A stretch of 64,000 nucleotides of DNA from Haloplasma contractile (GCA_016841945.1 JAENYC010000006.1:53550-117549), one strand, 5' to 3'; numbered from the stretch's first letter, positions 45,380 to 54,478 are shown. Numbers and translations: made by a program. The notes: generated by a model from the letters alone, not told the origin.

Positions 45380-45574
45380 ATGAAAGCTTTCGTTAATAAA
45401 GAAGACTGCATAGGATGTGGATTATGTCCATCAATATGCCCTGATATTTTTAAAATGGACGATGATGGATTAGCAATTGCAGAAGATATTGAAATACCAG
45501 AAGATATTTTAGATGAAGCCAAAGAAGCAGCAGAATCTTGTCCTACAGATGCGATTACAGTAGATAATATGTAA
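45380..45574 (+). CDS. ferredoxin, single [4Fe-4S] cluster
   Basis: 64 residues. CIGCGLCPSIC supplies Cys ligands at about 10, 13 and 16, and SCPTDAI the fourth near 54. The acidic middle is typical of monocluster ferredoxins in Gram-positives. AGAAAGGAATGG precedes the ATG and a terminator follows. It is a general low-potential electron carrier. Confidence 0.93.
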   Translation: MKAFVNKEDCIGCGLCPSICPDIFKMDDDGLAIAEDIEIPEDILDEAKEAAESCPTDAITVDNM

Positions 45575-45600
45575 AAAGTAGCTGAAAAGCTACTTTTTTT
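45573..45600 (+). terminator. terminator of the ferredoxin gene
   Basis: AAGTAGCT pairs with AGCTACTT around GAAA, then T5. Confidence 0.85.
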
Positions 45601-45622
45601 GATAAAAATTGTCTGATTTATA

Positions 45623-45651
45623 TTGAAATTAAAATATATCTATGCTATATT
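45623..45651 (+). promoter_or_regulatory. promoter of the orphan c-di-GMP riboswitch
   Basis: TTGAAA (45623-45628), a 17-base spacer and TATATT (45646-45651) lie about 20 bases upstream of the riboswitch fold. Confidence 0.6.
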
Positions 45652-45668
45652 TATATTAAGTGAATATG

Positions 45669-45751
45669 TCGATAATAGCACCCTTATCGAAAGATAAGTT
45701 CGCAAAGCTATGGGTCTAAGGGATTTATCCTATGATTGCCAGGTTGCCGAA
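45669..45751 (+). ncRNA. c-di-GMP-I riboswitch (GEMM), no downstream ORF
   Basis: The GEMM-I core is plain: ATAGCACCC, a CTTATC-GAAA-GATAAG hairpin with GNRA loop, TTCGCAAAGCTAT closing the first stem, GGGTCTAAGG, and then a second arm with CCTATGATTGCCAGG as tetraloop receptor side. It binds c-di-GMP in this family. It is followed by a terminator, but the next gene points the other way, so the usual regulated gene is missing. Confidence 0.9.
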
Positions 45752-45772
45752 ACATGAATAGATTTCTAATTT

Positions 45773-45795
45773 GGCACCTGTTGAGGTGTTTTTTT
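45773..45795 (+). terminator. expression platform of the orphan c-di-GMP riboswitch
   Basis: CACCT (45775-45779) pairs with AGGTG (45784-45788), then T7. CAGGTTGCC in the aptamer end (45740-45748) can instead pair with GGCACCTG (45773-45780), giving a mutually exclusive antiterminator. Confidence 0.75.
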
Positions 45796-45846
45796 ATTAA
45801 GAAGAATTTTAACCAATTGTTTGAAGAATTATAGAGGATCATTATT

Positions 45847-45880
45847 AAAAAAACTCATTAAACTTAATGAGTTTTTTTAA
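45847..45880. terminator. terminator of the HAD gene
   Basis: AAAAAACTCATTAA pairs with TTAATGAGTTTTTT at the end of the leftward HAD gene; it is symmetrical and may also stop rightward transcripts. Confidence 0.75.
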
Positions 45881-46679
45881 TAATGAATTTTTCTATCACA
45901 TGACTAATCCCTTCATCATCATTTGATAACGTAATATAATGTGCCTTTTCTTTAATAGGTTCACAACCATTTTCCATCGCAATTCCTAACCCAACTGCAT
46001 CCATTAGTGATATATCATTGTAACCATCACCACATGCGATGACTTCATCTTTATTTAAATTTAAATGATTTAATAATATTTTTAAACAGTTGCCTTTATT
46101 AATACCTTTTGGCATACATTCTAAGAAGAATGGCATAGACCTTGATATAGATAAACGGTCTTCATATTGATTTCTGAGTTTACCTTCAACTTTTTCTAAA
46201 TGTATGGGGTCACCTGTCATGAGACATTTAACACTAGTTGAATTAATTTCATTTTTAAAATAAGGTACTTTTACGATTGCCATATCATTGATTTTTGATT
46301 CGATTTGTATATATTTATCATGGTCTTGAGTCAATATGAATTGATCGGTATAGGCGAGCAAAGTGGTTTTTAATAATCTTGATGTATCAAATAATTCTAA
46401 AATAGTATTAACATCTAAGTATGAATCAAAAATCAATGTATTATTTTTGATATCGATGATGCGTCCACCATTATATGATAAAACGTATCCACCATACTGT
46501 TTTAACTCTAACGCTTCAATCGCTTTTAATAAACCACGGGTTGGTCTACCTGATGCTAAAACAACAATCATACCTTGTTTTTGAATTTCTATCAATAAAT
46601 CTTTTGTTTTTTTTGTTATTTGATTATTTGAAGTCATTAAAGTTCCATCTAAGTCTAATACAATTGCTTTATATTTCAT
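45864..46679 (-). CDS. HAD-superfamily (Cof-type) phosphatase
   Basis: 271 residues from ATG 46679; longer frames overlap the ribosome site AAAAGGAG. Motif I is LDLDGTLM, motif II LASGRP, motif III a Lys near 190, and motif IV CGDGYNDISLM. The IIB cap makes it a Cof/YbiV-like sugar-phosphate or nucleotide phosphatase. Substrate unknown. It is divergent from nothing nearby and ends at a terminator. Confidence 0.88.
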   Translation of the reverse strand: MKYKAIVLDLDGTLMTSNNQITKKTKDLLIEIQKQGMIVVLASGRPTRGLLKAIEALELKQYGGYVLSYNGGRIIDIKNNTLIFDSYLDVNTILELFDTSRLLKTTLLAYTDQFILTQDHDKYIQIESKINDMAIVKVPYFKNEINSTSVKCLMTGDPIHLEKVEGKLRNQYEDRLSISRSMPFFLECMPKGINKGNCLKILLNHLNLNKDEVIACGDGYNDISLMDAVGLGIAMENGCEPIKEKAHYITLSNDDEGISHVIEKFIIKKTH

Positions 46680-46754
46680 AAAATAATCAATCTCCTTTTC
46701 AACATTCTTTATCATATAACATTTTGACAAAAAAGAAAAGGACTAAAGCGCTTT

Positions 46755-47216
46755 TTAGTCCAAATTGGGTTGAAAGGTATTAAACTGTTCCAAAATTGTT
46801 GGGTTTTTCTCAAGAAACATGACCAATTTGTGAAGGGCTTGCAAGGTTTCTTGACTTAAGGTATGTTCAATTTTTTCTGTTTCTTCTAATATATTTTTTT
46901 TTATATTTAATATTTTTAAGAATCGTTCCACACAATTATGTCTATCTAATAATATTTTTCCTATTGTTTTTCCTTCGGGTGTTAATTCAATAGTTCCGTA
47001 TTCTATATGGTCGATGAGCGCTTTATCTGAAAGTCTTTTTAGCATATTAGTGACAGAAGGTGGTTTTACATTTAAGGCATGGGATAAATCATTGACTCTT
47101 GTATAGGGTTTTTCTTGGCAGAGTCTATAAATCATCTCTAAATAATCCTCTTCACTTGCCGTTAAAGCATTTACTTTCATATATTCAGAAAAAGTATAAA
47201 AATTATCTTTTTTCAT
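46755..47216 (-). CDS. DtxR/MntR-family metal-dependent regulator
   Basis: 153 residues. The winged HTH is TASEEDYLEMIYRL, VNDLSHALNVKPPSVTNMLKRL, and the metal/dimer domain carries EEDY, HNCVERFL and EHTLSQET-type ligands. The family represses iron or manganese uptake when the metal is bound. It lies divergent from feoAB with two matching boxes between, so it is probably the iron-dependent repressor of feoAB. Confidence 0.9.
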   Translation of the reverse strand: MKKDNFYTFSEYMKVNALTASEEDYLEMIYRLCQEKPYTRVNDLSHALNVKPPSVTNMLKRLSDKALIDHIEYGTIELTPEGKTIGKILLDRHNCVERFLKILNIKKNILEETEKIEHTLSQETLQALHKLVMFLEKNPTILEQFNTFQPNLD

Positions 47217-47324
47217 ATTATCAATCCTCTTATTATATCTATATCATCATATGCAAAAAAAGTCATATTTATTGCATAAGCCTATACATTTTTAAATAAG
47301 TTACATATATTGATAATAGATTTT

Positions 47325-47357
47325 TTAGCCGAAACTAATTTATTTAGGCTAATCTAA
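47325..47357. promoter_or_regulatory. two TTAG-N6-CTAA boxes (DtxR-type operators) before feoAB
   Basis: TTAGCCGAAACTAA (47325-47338) and TTAGGCTAATCTAA (47344-47357) share TTAG-N6-CTAA, 19 bases apart. The second, extended leftward to 47339, matches 15 of 19 positions of the DtxR/IdeR consensus TTAGGTTAGGCTAACCTAA. They lie 20-50 bases upstream of feoA. Confidence 0.75.
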
Positions 47358-47377
47358 CAATAAGAGAGGTTATAAAT

Positions 47378-47599
47378 ATGAATTACTTGAGTGATATAGA
47401 TGTGGGCAAAGTGGTGAAGGTCAATGCTTTACTCGCAAAGGATTTATTAAAAGAAAGGATGTTGGCTTTGGGATTAACAAAGGGAACATCTGTAGAAGTG
47501 ATCCGAAAAGGTCCAAAGAATAATTTAACGGTTTTTGATATAAGAGGTGTAATGATTGCCTTGCGTAGAGAAGAATCAAATTTAATTATGGTTGAATAG
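47378..47599 (+). CDS. feoA: FeoA ferrous-iron transport accessory protein
   Basis: 73 residues, an SH3-like small domain (GKVVKVNAL, RMLALGLTKGTSVEVIRKGP, VFDIRGVMIALRREE). It binds or tunes FeoB. AAGAGAGG precedes the ATG, and feoB starts 12 bases later. Confidence 0.93.
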   Translation: MNYLSDIDVGKVVKVNALLAKDLLKERMLALGLTKGTSVEVIRKGPKNNLTVFDIRGVMIALRREESNLIMVE

Positions 47600-47611
47600 G
47601 GGGATAATTAC

Positions 47612-49723
47612 GTGGGGTTAACTAGAGATTCGTCAAAACAGTCAACACTTGTTGACTTATTTAACATTGAAAAAAAAGAAAATGAGCATATTATTGCGTT
47701 AGCCGGTAACCCAAATACGGGAAAGAGTACTCTATTTAATCACTTAACTGGACTTAGTCAGCATACAGGTAATTGGCCAGGAAAAACTGTAACCAATGCC
47801 CGAGGTAAATTCAAACATGGATGTGAGTCTTATCATTTAGTGGATGTACCAGGCGCTTATTCACTATTTGCAACCAGTGAAGAAGAAATGGTAGCGAGAG
47901 ATTTTATTTGTTTTGGTCATGCTGATGCAGTCGTTGTGGTAACCGATGCCACATGTTTAGAACGTAATTTTAATTTGGTTTATCAAGTCATGGAATTAAC
48001 GGATAATGTTATATTAGTAATTAATCTAATGGATGAAGCGAAGAAGAAAAATATAACGATTAATAAAATTGGTATTGAATTGGACTTAGGGATACCAGTT
48101 GTTTTAACATCAGCTAGAAATGGTGTCGGATTAAAAGAATTAAAAGATACATTAAATTTAGTCATGACCAATCAATATGAATATAATAACAAAAGTATTA
48201 TATATAGTAATGAAATTGAAAAAAAGATTTCTTATGTAGAATCTAAATTAGAAGCAAAAATCAATCATATAAAACTTCGATTTTTAGCACTTCGTATCAT
48301 AGATGGTGATAATCGTTTCTTTGATTCTATGAAACAATACTTTTCAGACGATGAATATGAATTAATTAATCAAGTAAGAGAAGAAATTCATCAAGAAGTC
48401 AATCAAGAGGAAGTAAGAGAATTAATAACAGAAATTAATTATAAAGAAGCTGAAGTTTTAAAAAATAAATATGTAAAAGAAAACGCGAATAAATTTCATA
48501 AAGATAAGAAAATCGATGATATATTAACATCTCGTATATTTGGAATACCAATTATGTTGTTACTTTTAACGGGTGTGTTTTATATTACAGTAGCAGGTGC
48601 GAATGTTCCATCAGGTATGCTTGCGGACGCTTTCTTTTCTTTTGAAGAAGTATTAACGCGATGGTTTCATACCCTCCATGCACCGAACTGGCTACACGGT
48701 GTATTGGTACTAGGATTATATCGCACCTTGACTTGGGTTGTTTCTGTTATGTTACCACCAATGGCCATCTTCTTTCCAATCTTTACCTTATTAGAGGATT
48801 TAGGATATTTACCAAGAGTCGCTTATAATTTAGACCATTTATTTAAAAAAGCCTGTGCCCATGGAAAACAGTGTCTATCGATGTGTATGGGATTTGGATG
48901 TAATGCGGCTGGTATAATTGGAACAAGGATTATTGAATCTCCAAGAGAAAAATTAATTGCGATTTTAACCAACAATTTTGTACCATGTAATGGACGTTTT
49001 CCAACATTAATCGCGATAGCAACAGTATTTTTTGCATACGTTTCCTATGGTCAATACAATCGAATTATACCTGCTTTAATTGTGACAGGACTTGTGGTAA
49101 TCGGTATTATGGTCACACTTCTTGTTTCATATTTATTATCAAAAACGATTCTAAAAGGTGTCCCATCATCATTTACACTAGAGTTACCGCCATATCGCAA
49201 ACCGCAAATCGGTAGAGTTATTTATACATCAATCATCGATAGAACAATATTTGTATTAGGTCGAGCGGTACTTGTCGCAATTCCGGCTGGTATTATCACA
49301 TGGATTCTAGGCAATACTTTTATTGGTGATTTGAGTGTGATTCAATATATTGCTAACTTTTTAGACCCATTTGCTCAATTACTTGGTTTAGATGGAATCA
49401 TTCTCATGGCCTTTATATTAGGTCTACCGGCTAATGAAATTGTTATTCCAATCTTATTAATGGCATATTTATCAACCAGTAGTATGATTGAGTTTGATAG
49501 TTTTGATTCATTAAGACAAGTGTTAGTGAATAATAATTGGACTTATTTAACAGCTTTAAATGTAATGCTATTTAGCTTGCTACATTGGCCGTGTTCTACC
49601 GCATTATTAACCATAAAGAAAGAAACAGGCAGTTGGAAATGGACATGTATAGGATTTATAATCCCAACCGTCATCGCAATTATTGTCTGTATGATGACTA
49701 CGGGTATTTATCATTTATTTTAG
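47612..49723 (+). CDS. feoB: FeoB ferrous-iron transporter
   Basis: 703 residues from GTG 47612. The N-terminal G domain carries G1 GNPNTGKST, G3 DVPGAYS and G4 NLMDEA, followed by a helical linker and about eight membrane segments with the two Gate motifs (FIPxxx-like VPCNGRFPT and the GFGCNAAGI region). It imports Fe(II). The feoA/DtxR context supports iron as substrate. Confidence 0.96.
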   Translation: MGLTRDSSKQSTLVDLFNIEKKENEHIIALAGNPNTGKSTLFNHLTGLSQHTGNWPGKTVTNARGKFKHGCESYHLVDVPGAYSLFATSEEEMVARDFICFGHADAVVVVTDATCLERNFNLVYQVMELTDNVILVINLMDEAKKKNITINKIGIELDLGIPVVLTSARNGVGLKELKDTLNLVMTNQYEYNNKSIIYSNEIEKKISYVESKLEAKINHIKLRFLALRIIDGDNRFFDSMKQYFSDDEYELINQVREEIHQEVNQEEVRELITEINYKEAEVLKNKYVKENANKFHKDKKIDDILTSRIFGIPIMLLLLTGVFYITVAGANVPSGMLADAFFSFEEVLTRWFHTLHAPNWLHGVLVLGLYRTLTWVVSVMLPPMAIFFPIFTLLEDLGYLPRVAYNLDHLFKKACAHGKQCLSMCMGFGCNAAGIIGTRIIESPREKLIAILTNNFVPCNGRFPTLIAIATVFFAYVSYGQYNRIIPALIVTGLVVIGIMVTLLVSYLLSKTILKGVPSSFTLELPPYRKPQIGRVIYTSIIDRTIFVLGRAVLVAIPAGIITWILGNTFIGDLSVIQYIANFLDPFAQLLGLDGIILMAFILGLPANEIVIPILLMAYLSTSSMIEFDSFDSLRQVLVNNNWTYLTALNVMLFSLLHWPCSTALLTIKKETGSWKWTCIGFIIPTVIAIIVCMMTTGIYHLF

Positions 49724-49730
49724 TAACTAA

Positions 49731-49770
49731 TAAAAAGGTTGAAGCGAATGTGACTTTAACCTTTTTATTT
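49731..49770 (+). terminator. terminator of feoAB
   Basis: AAAAAGGTT pairs with AACCTTTTT around a longer internal loop, followed by T-rich DNA. Confidence 0.75.
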
Positions 49771-49842
49771 AATAAAACTATTGGTAATTTTTGTAAAATA
49801 TTGTACAATAGTGTCAAAGCGTTATTTTAAAGAGGTGATAGT

Positions 49843-52668
49843 GTGAGTAATAGTAGAAAAAAAAGTCTTAGAAAAAATATTAGTATTTCACTTCTTATTA
49901 TGTTTTTATTTTTTTGCTTATCTTTAATTTGTTTTCGAGCTTATTCTGTATATCATAATAAGATGGATTTAAAAAACAAACAATACAACAATTTACAAAC
50001 ATTAATAACAGAGTTAGATATGACGGTTCACGAGTTAGATAGATTAAATAACCTTTATATGAGTTCAAAGGATGACCATATATTGAGTACTTACGAGACA
50101 ATTATTAATACATATTTAGGAGAAGAAGAACGTGATAAACATAAATATATCCTTCATCCTGGAGAAAAGATTGCTTTTAGATCATTGTTAATAAATGAAA
50201 TTGATCTTTATCAAAATGATTATCATAAAGAAATTGTAGACATACTCAATAAAGTGGATGGTATGATTATAAGTCATCAGATATATCAGCAAATAAGTAT
50301 TTCTTCTACAGGTAATTATGAGTCACTAAAAAGTGAAATAAACGACTTAATTATCGTGATTGGGTCTTATCATCAAAAAACAATGTCTCATATGAATCAT
50401 ACATTAACCATTTTACAGTCTTTATCCTACAGTTTTATCGCTTTAATTATTATATATGGTGTCTATTTTATGATAAGAATTAATCAACTTGTAATAAAGC
50501 CAGTGATGGATAGTTATGAAATTATGAATAAAATTAGTAATGGTCAGGAAGAATTACGTTTATCATATAAGTATAATAATGAAGTCAGTGATTTATTCAA
50601 CGGACTTAATAAATTTATAGATATTTCTCAAAATAGTTTTAATTTAATTGAGGAACAATATAATCGTTTAAAATTGTATTCAGATATTGGAGAAATCAAT
50701 TACATTGAATATGATTATGAGTCAAAGATGGTTAAAATATTTTATAGTAAAAAATTTATGGATAAATATCAAATAGAGAATTATATGATGAGGTATTCAG
50801 TTAGAGAATATATGACCTTAGTTCATCCGAATGATAGGAAAAAGGTATTTAAACAATTAGAATATATTAATCAACATGAAAATAAAGAATATAAATTAGA
50901 TTTTCGGGTGAAGTTTCCTAATGCTTTATCATATTGCTATTTATCGACAATGGGTCAAATACAAAAAGAAAATGGACAGTATTTTATGGGGGTTCAAGTT
51001 GATATTACCTATCTAAAAGAAATACAAACTCAGTTACAACAACAGGAAGAACAATATCGATTAATTGTAGAAAACACAACTGATTTAATATCAAAAATGA
51101 GTGTTGATGGGACTATTTTATATTCAAGCAAAGCTTTTAGAGATTTATTTAAAGATGGAACACATGTTGATGATTATAGAGATAAATTACAAGTATCCAA
51201 TGATAATTGGCTTAGTAAAATATTAAAACCTCCCTATTCATCTCAAGAATTAATTTTAGTCGATACAGAAGAAGGAGAGAAGTGGATTTCATGGAATAAT
51301 GATGCCATATTGAATGAAAATAACGAAGTTGAATATATCATTTCAGTTGGTCACGATATAACAGAGTTAAAAAGAATGAATGACAGATTAAAATATGATG
51401 CTGAACATGATATGTTAACGGGTCTGTTAAATAGAAGAGGTTTATTCAATGCATTAAAAAATTTAGATGATGTAAAAACGCTAGCTGCATTTTTTATAGA
51501 TATTAATAATTTCAAAAATATTAACGATTTATATGGACATGAATTAGGAGATAAAATCATTACTTTATTAGCACAAGATTTAATTAAATATGAAAAACAT
51601 GGATGTATGATTGGAAGATTATCAGGTGATGAGTTTTTAGTATTAGTTCCTAATTTTGAAAATGAAAAATCACTTAATTTCTTTAAAAATTACTTAAATA
51701 AGTTTATGAATAAGAATTATCGCATTCATCACAATGATATATATTTATCCGCAAGTATTGGATATGCATTGTATCCTGATGATACTGATGATTTTGACAA
51801 ATTGATATCCTATGCTGATATATCAATGTATGAATGTAAACTCGCTCAAATGGAACGATGTTTAAGATTTTCAAAAGAAATGTTTGATTTAGTTAACAAC
51901 AAAGTAGAAATGGCAAACGCATTAAAGATTGCGATAGATCAAGATGAATTTGATGTCTATTTTCAAACAATTGTAGATGTAAATAATGAAAATATTGAGT
52001 TTATAGAATCATTAGTCAGATGGAATAGTAGTAAAGGACTGATTATGCCAAATGATTTTATTCCTATTGCTGAAGAATCAGGTTTTATGCAATCTCTTGA
52101 TTTACTCATCATTGAAAAGGCTTTTAAACAGTTTAGTCTATTAAAAAGAAAAGATAAATATAAAAACACAAAATTATCCATTAATGTTTCACCGATATTA
52201 CTATTAAGAAATTATTTTCCTAAGCGTATAGATAATCTAGCTGAAAAATATGAACTTCATAATAATGAAATATGTGTTGAAATTAGTGAGAATACCTTTG
52301 TCAATAATATTGAACAGTCAAGACATCAAATTAAAGTATTAAGGGGATTAGGTTTTCTTGTTGCTTTAGATGATTTTGGAAGAGAGTATTCATCTTTATC
52401 CATCCTTGATAAAGTAGATTTTGATATTATTAAAATTGATCGTTTATTTATCAATGATTTAAATGTTAAACTAAATATAGAAATTATTAACATGATCATA
52501 AAAATTGCGAACCTTACAAACAATTTAGTCATTGTTGAAGGGGTTGAAACACTAGAACAAAGATCCATTTTACAGGATTTGGGTTGTTTCTTAATGCAAG
52601 GTTATTTATTTTCAAGGCCAAAAAAATATTTCCTAGAGGATGTATTAGTAAAAGAAGTCATTTCATGA
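49843..52668 (+). CDS. PAS-GGDEF-EAL c-di-GMP turnover protein
   Basis: 941 residues from GTG 49843 (AAAGAGGTGATAGT). Membrane helices lie near 16-33 and 186-206 around an outside helical domain. PAS regions span about 280-400 and 405-520. The GGDEF domain has SGDEF at 594-598. The EAL domain reads E722-SL, and DDFG, KID, VEGVET and MQGYLF match conserved metal/catalytic positions. It should make and/or hydrolyse c-di-GMP. The Ser for Gly and Ser for Ala changes are mild, so one or both activities may survive. It pairs logically with the c-di-GMP riboswitch at 45.7 kb. Confidence 0.92.
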   Translation: MSNSRKKSLRKNISISLLIMFLFFCLSLICFRAYSVYHNKMDLKNKQYNNLQTLITELDMTVHELDRLNNLYMSSKDDHILSTYETIINTYLGEEERDKHKYILHPGEKIAFRSLLINEIDLYQNDYHKEIVDILNKVDGMIISHQIYQQISISSTGNYESLKSEINDLIIVIGSYHQKTMSHMNHTLTILQSLSYSFIALIIIYGVYFMIRINQLVIKPVMDSYEIMNKISNGQEELRLSYKYNNEVSDLFNGLNKFIDISQNSFNLIEEQYNRLKLYSDIGEINYIEYDYESKMVKIFYSKKFMDKYQIENYMMRYSVREYMTLVHPNDRKKVFKQLEYINQHENKEYKLDFRVKFPNALSYCYLSTMGQIQKENGQYFMGVQVDITYLKEIQTQLQQQEEQYRLIVENTTDLISKMSVDGTILYSSKAFRDLFKDGTHVDDYRDKLQVSNDNWLSKILKPPYSSQELILVDTEEGEKWISWNNDAILNENNEVEYIISVGHDITELKRMNDRLKYDAEHDMLTGLLNRRGLFNALKNLDDVKTLAAFFIDINNFKNINDLYGHELGDKIITLLAQDLIKYEKHGCMIGRLSGDEFLVLVPNFENEKSLNFFKNYLNKFMNKNYRIHHNDIYLSASIGYALYPDDTDDFDKLISYADISMYECKLAQMERCLRFSKEMFDLVNNKVEMANALKIAIDQDEFDVYFQTIVDVNNENIEFIESLVRWNSSKGLIMPNDFIPIAEESGFMQSLDLLIIEKAFKQFSLLKRKDKYKNTKLSINVSPILLLRNYFPKRIDNLAEKYELHNNEICVEISENTFVNNIEQSRHQIKVLRGLGFLVALDDFGREYSSLSILDKVDFDIIKIDRLFINDLNVKLNIEIINMIIKIANLTNNLVIVEGVETLEQRSILQDLGCFLMQGYLFSRPKKYFLEDVLVKEVIS

Positions 52669-52688
52669 AAATGACTTCTTTTACTAAT
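52648..52688. repeat. perfect 18-bp-arm inverted repeat over a stop/start junction
   Basis: TAGTAAAAGAAGTCATTT and its exact reverse complement flank a five-base loop, across the GGDEF-EAL stop and the first codons of the next gene. It could end transcription, stabilise the upstream mRNA, or hide the downstream start. Confidence 0.7.
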
Positions 52689-53597
52689 AATATAAAGGGT
52701 GATTTAAATGAAAAAAAAGTTCAAGTCATAAATCGTCTCATTGAAATAAAAACTTCTGTTGCTATATTTACTTCTACAGTCATTGCAACTTTATATGGTA
52801 TTTATATAAGTGGTGATTTAAAGATTGATTTATTCATCGCCTTTATATTAAGTGCTGTAAGTTTAGATGCATTATCAACGGTATTTAATCATATATATGA
52901 TTATAAAAAAGCAATATATAAAGAAGGATACTTGTATAATACGCATAATCCTATTGTATATTATAAGATAAAACCTTGGTTTTATTGGTTAATTGTTTTA
53001 ATCTTATTGGGAATTGCTTTTTTATCGGGTATTTATTTGGTTTATAGAACCAGTTATTTACTATTATTGATAGGTGCTATTTCGGTTCTTATAGCGATTT
53101 TATATTCAGCAGGTAAAAATTCAATCAGTTATTTACCAATTTCAGAAATTATTTCTGGATTTTTTGAAGGAAGCGTTATATTGATGGTAGGTAGTTATCT
53201 TCAAAGTCAAGCATTTACAATGCTATCATTCTTTGTTTCTTTGCCGATTGCTATTTCAATTGGAAATATTATGTTAGCAAATAATACAGTTGATATTGAG
53301 GAAGATAAAAAAAATAAACGAAAAACACTCCCAATCGTAATTGGAAGAAAAAAAGCCATTGAAGTATATATCATAAGTACATGTATGATGTATAGTTTAA
53401 CAATATTATATGTATTATTAAATATATTACCAAGAAGTACATGGATTATCTTATTGCTCGTCCCACTCAATTTTCGCAATATACGATTATTTATAAATAA
53501 TCAAACAAAATCAGTTGGTTTTGTTAAAGCATTGAAAAATTCATTGTATTTTAATCTTATGATGATAGCTGCATTTCTCATTCATTTATTATTTTAA
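52665..53597 (+). CDS. UbiA-family prenyltransferase (MenA-like)
   Basis: About 311 residues. The Asp-rich sites NHIYDYKKAI and DIEEDKKNKRKTLP with eight or nine membrane helices mark a UbiA prenyltransferase, closest in feel to MenA (menaquinone). The only good ribosome site, AAAGGGTGAT at about 52696, leads to an ATG followed by A8, and that ATG is out of frame. Nine A would bring it into frame as MKKKVQVINRL. In the present frame translation must begin at 52665 or 52671 within the inverted repeat. No other quinone genes are in view. Confidence 0.78.
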   Translation: MKMTSFTNNIKGDLNEKKVQVINRLIEIKTSVAIFTSTVIATLYGIYISGDLKIDLFIAFILSAVSLDALSTVFNHIYDYKKAIYKEGYLYNTHNPIVYYKIKPWFYWLIVLILLGIAFLSGIYLVYRTSYLLLLIGAISVLIAILYSAGKNSISYLPISEIISGFFEGSVILMVGSYLQSQAFTMLSFFVSLPIAISIGNIMLANNTVDIEEDKKNKRKTLPIVIGRKKAIEVYIISTCMMYSLTILYVLLNILPRSTWIILLLVPLNFRNIRLFINNQTKSVGFVKALKNSLYFNLMMIAAFLIHLLF

Positions 53598-53664
53598 AAT
53601 AATCAACTATTTCGACATATTTTTAACCCTTCATTCCGTACAATATATTTGAGGAGTGAATTAT

Positions 53665-54465
53665 ATGTTTAAAGAAATATCAGCTATTATTAATTTTACA
53701 AATGATGAACAAAACAGAATGATATCACCTAAATTAATATACAATGATGCATTTTTATTACGTTTAATAATGTATTGGTTTTTAAATCAACAACATTTTA
53801 TTGTCAATTCTGATATTGATAGAAAGATTTGTAAAGCATTTCAATCGATTGAAAATGCAAGATACTATACAAATGCTACAATTGAAACACCATTTAAAGT
53901 ACGCGTAAAAGGAGAAAAAGATTCACTCGCAGAACCAAGTACTACAGTAAGTGGGGTTGTTGGTCATTTTACAGTCTTATATGGAAAGAAAAAAGAACGA
54001 TTAGCTTTATTATCTGATGCAAAACAATTTATTGTATTAGAAACATCAATGAGTAAACCATTGCGAAAAGGAACGAAACGTTTTAAACGTTATCATCAAA
54101 TTGCGCGTGATATTTCCTGTATGGTTCAAACATTAAGTCATCTTGATAATAAATTCATTGATTATTTAGGTTTATTTGTGATTGCACCTAAACAAACATT
54201 AAAATTGGAATCATTTAAAACCTTTACTTATAAACAAAATATTGAAGAACTAATCGAAGAAAGAGTGAATGTTTATGGTGATGAAAAGAAACAGTTTTTA
54301 GACTTGTTCAAAAGATTATTTCAAAGAATAGATGTTGATTGCATCTCATTTGAAGATGTAATACGTTATATTAAAAAAAATGATGGAGATTATGGGGAGA
54401 GATTAATTCAATTTTATCATAATTGTTTAAGATATCATGGTTTAGAAGTAGAATCTATATTATAA
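53665..54465 (+). CDS. hypothetical soluble protein
   Basis: 266 residues from ATG 53665 with GAGGAG upstream (GTG 53656 is alternative). It is mostly alpha/beta. A segment LLSDAKQFIVLETSMSKPL vaguely recalls the D/E core of PD-(D/E)xK nucleases, but the Lys is Ser, so I do not press that. KGTKRFKRYHQIARDIS is basic. It ends within its terminator. Function unknown. Confidence 0.62.
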   Translation: MFKEISAIINFTNDEQNRMISPKLIYNDAFLLRLIMYWFLNQQHFIVNSDIDRKICKAFQSIENARYYTNATIETPFKVRVKGEKDSLAEPSTTVSGVVGHFTVLYGKKKERLALLSDAKQFIVLETSMSKPLRKGTKRFKRYHQIARDISCMVQTLSHLDNKFIDYLGLFVIAPKQTLKLESFKTFTYKQNIEELIEERVNVYGDEKKQFLDLFKRLFQRIDVDCISFEDVIRYIKKNDGDYGERLIQFYHNCLRYHGLEVESIL

Positions 54466-54478
54466 GATTCTACTTTTT
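54448..54478 (+). terminator. terminator of the hypothetical gene
   Basis: GTAGAATCT (54448-54456) pairs with AGATTCTAC (54465-54473), then T6. It overlaps the stop codon. Confidence 0.85.

Noticed and set aside
53665..54465. PD-(D/E)xK nuclease
   Set aside because: Only a partial D...E core can be seen and the catalytic Lys position is Ser.
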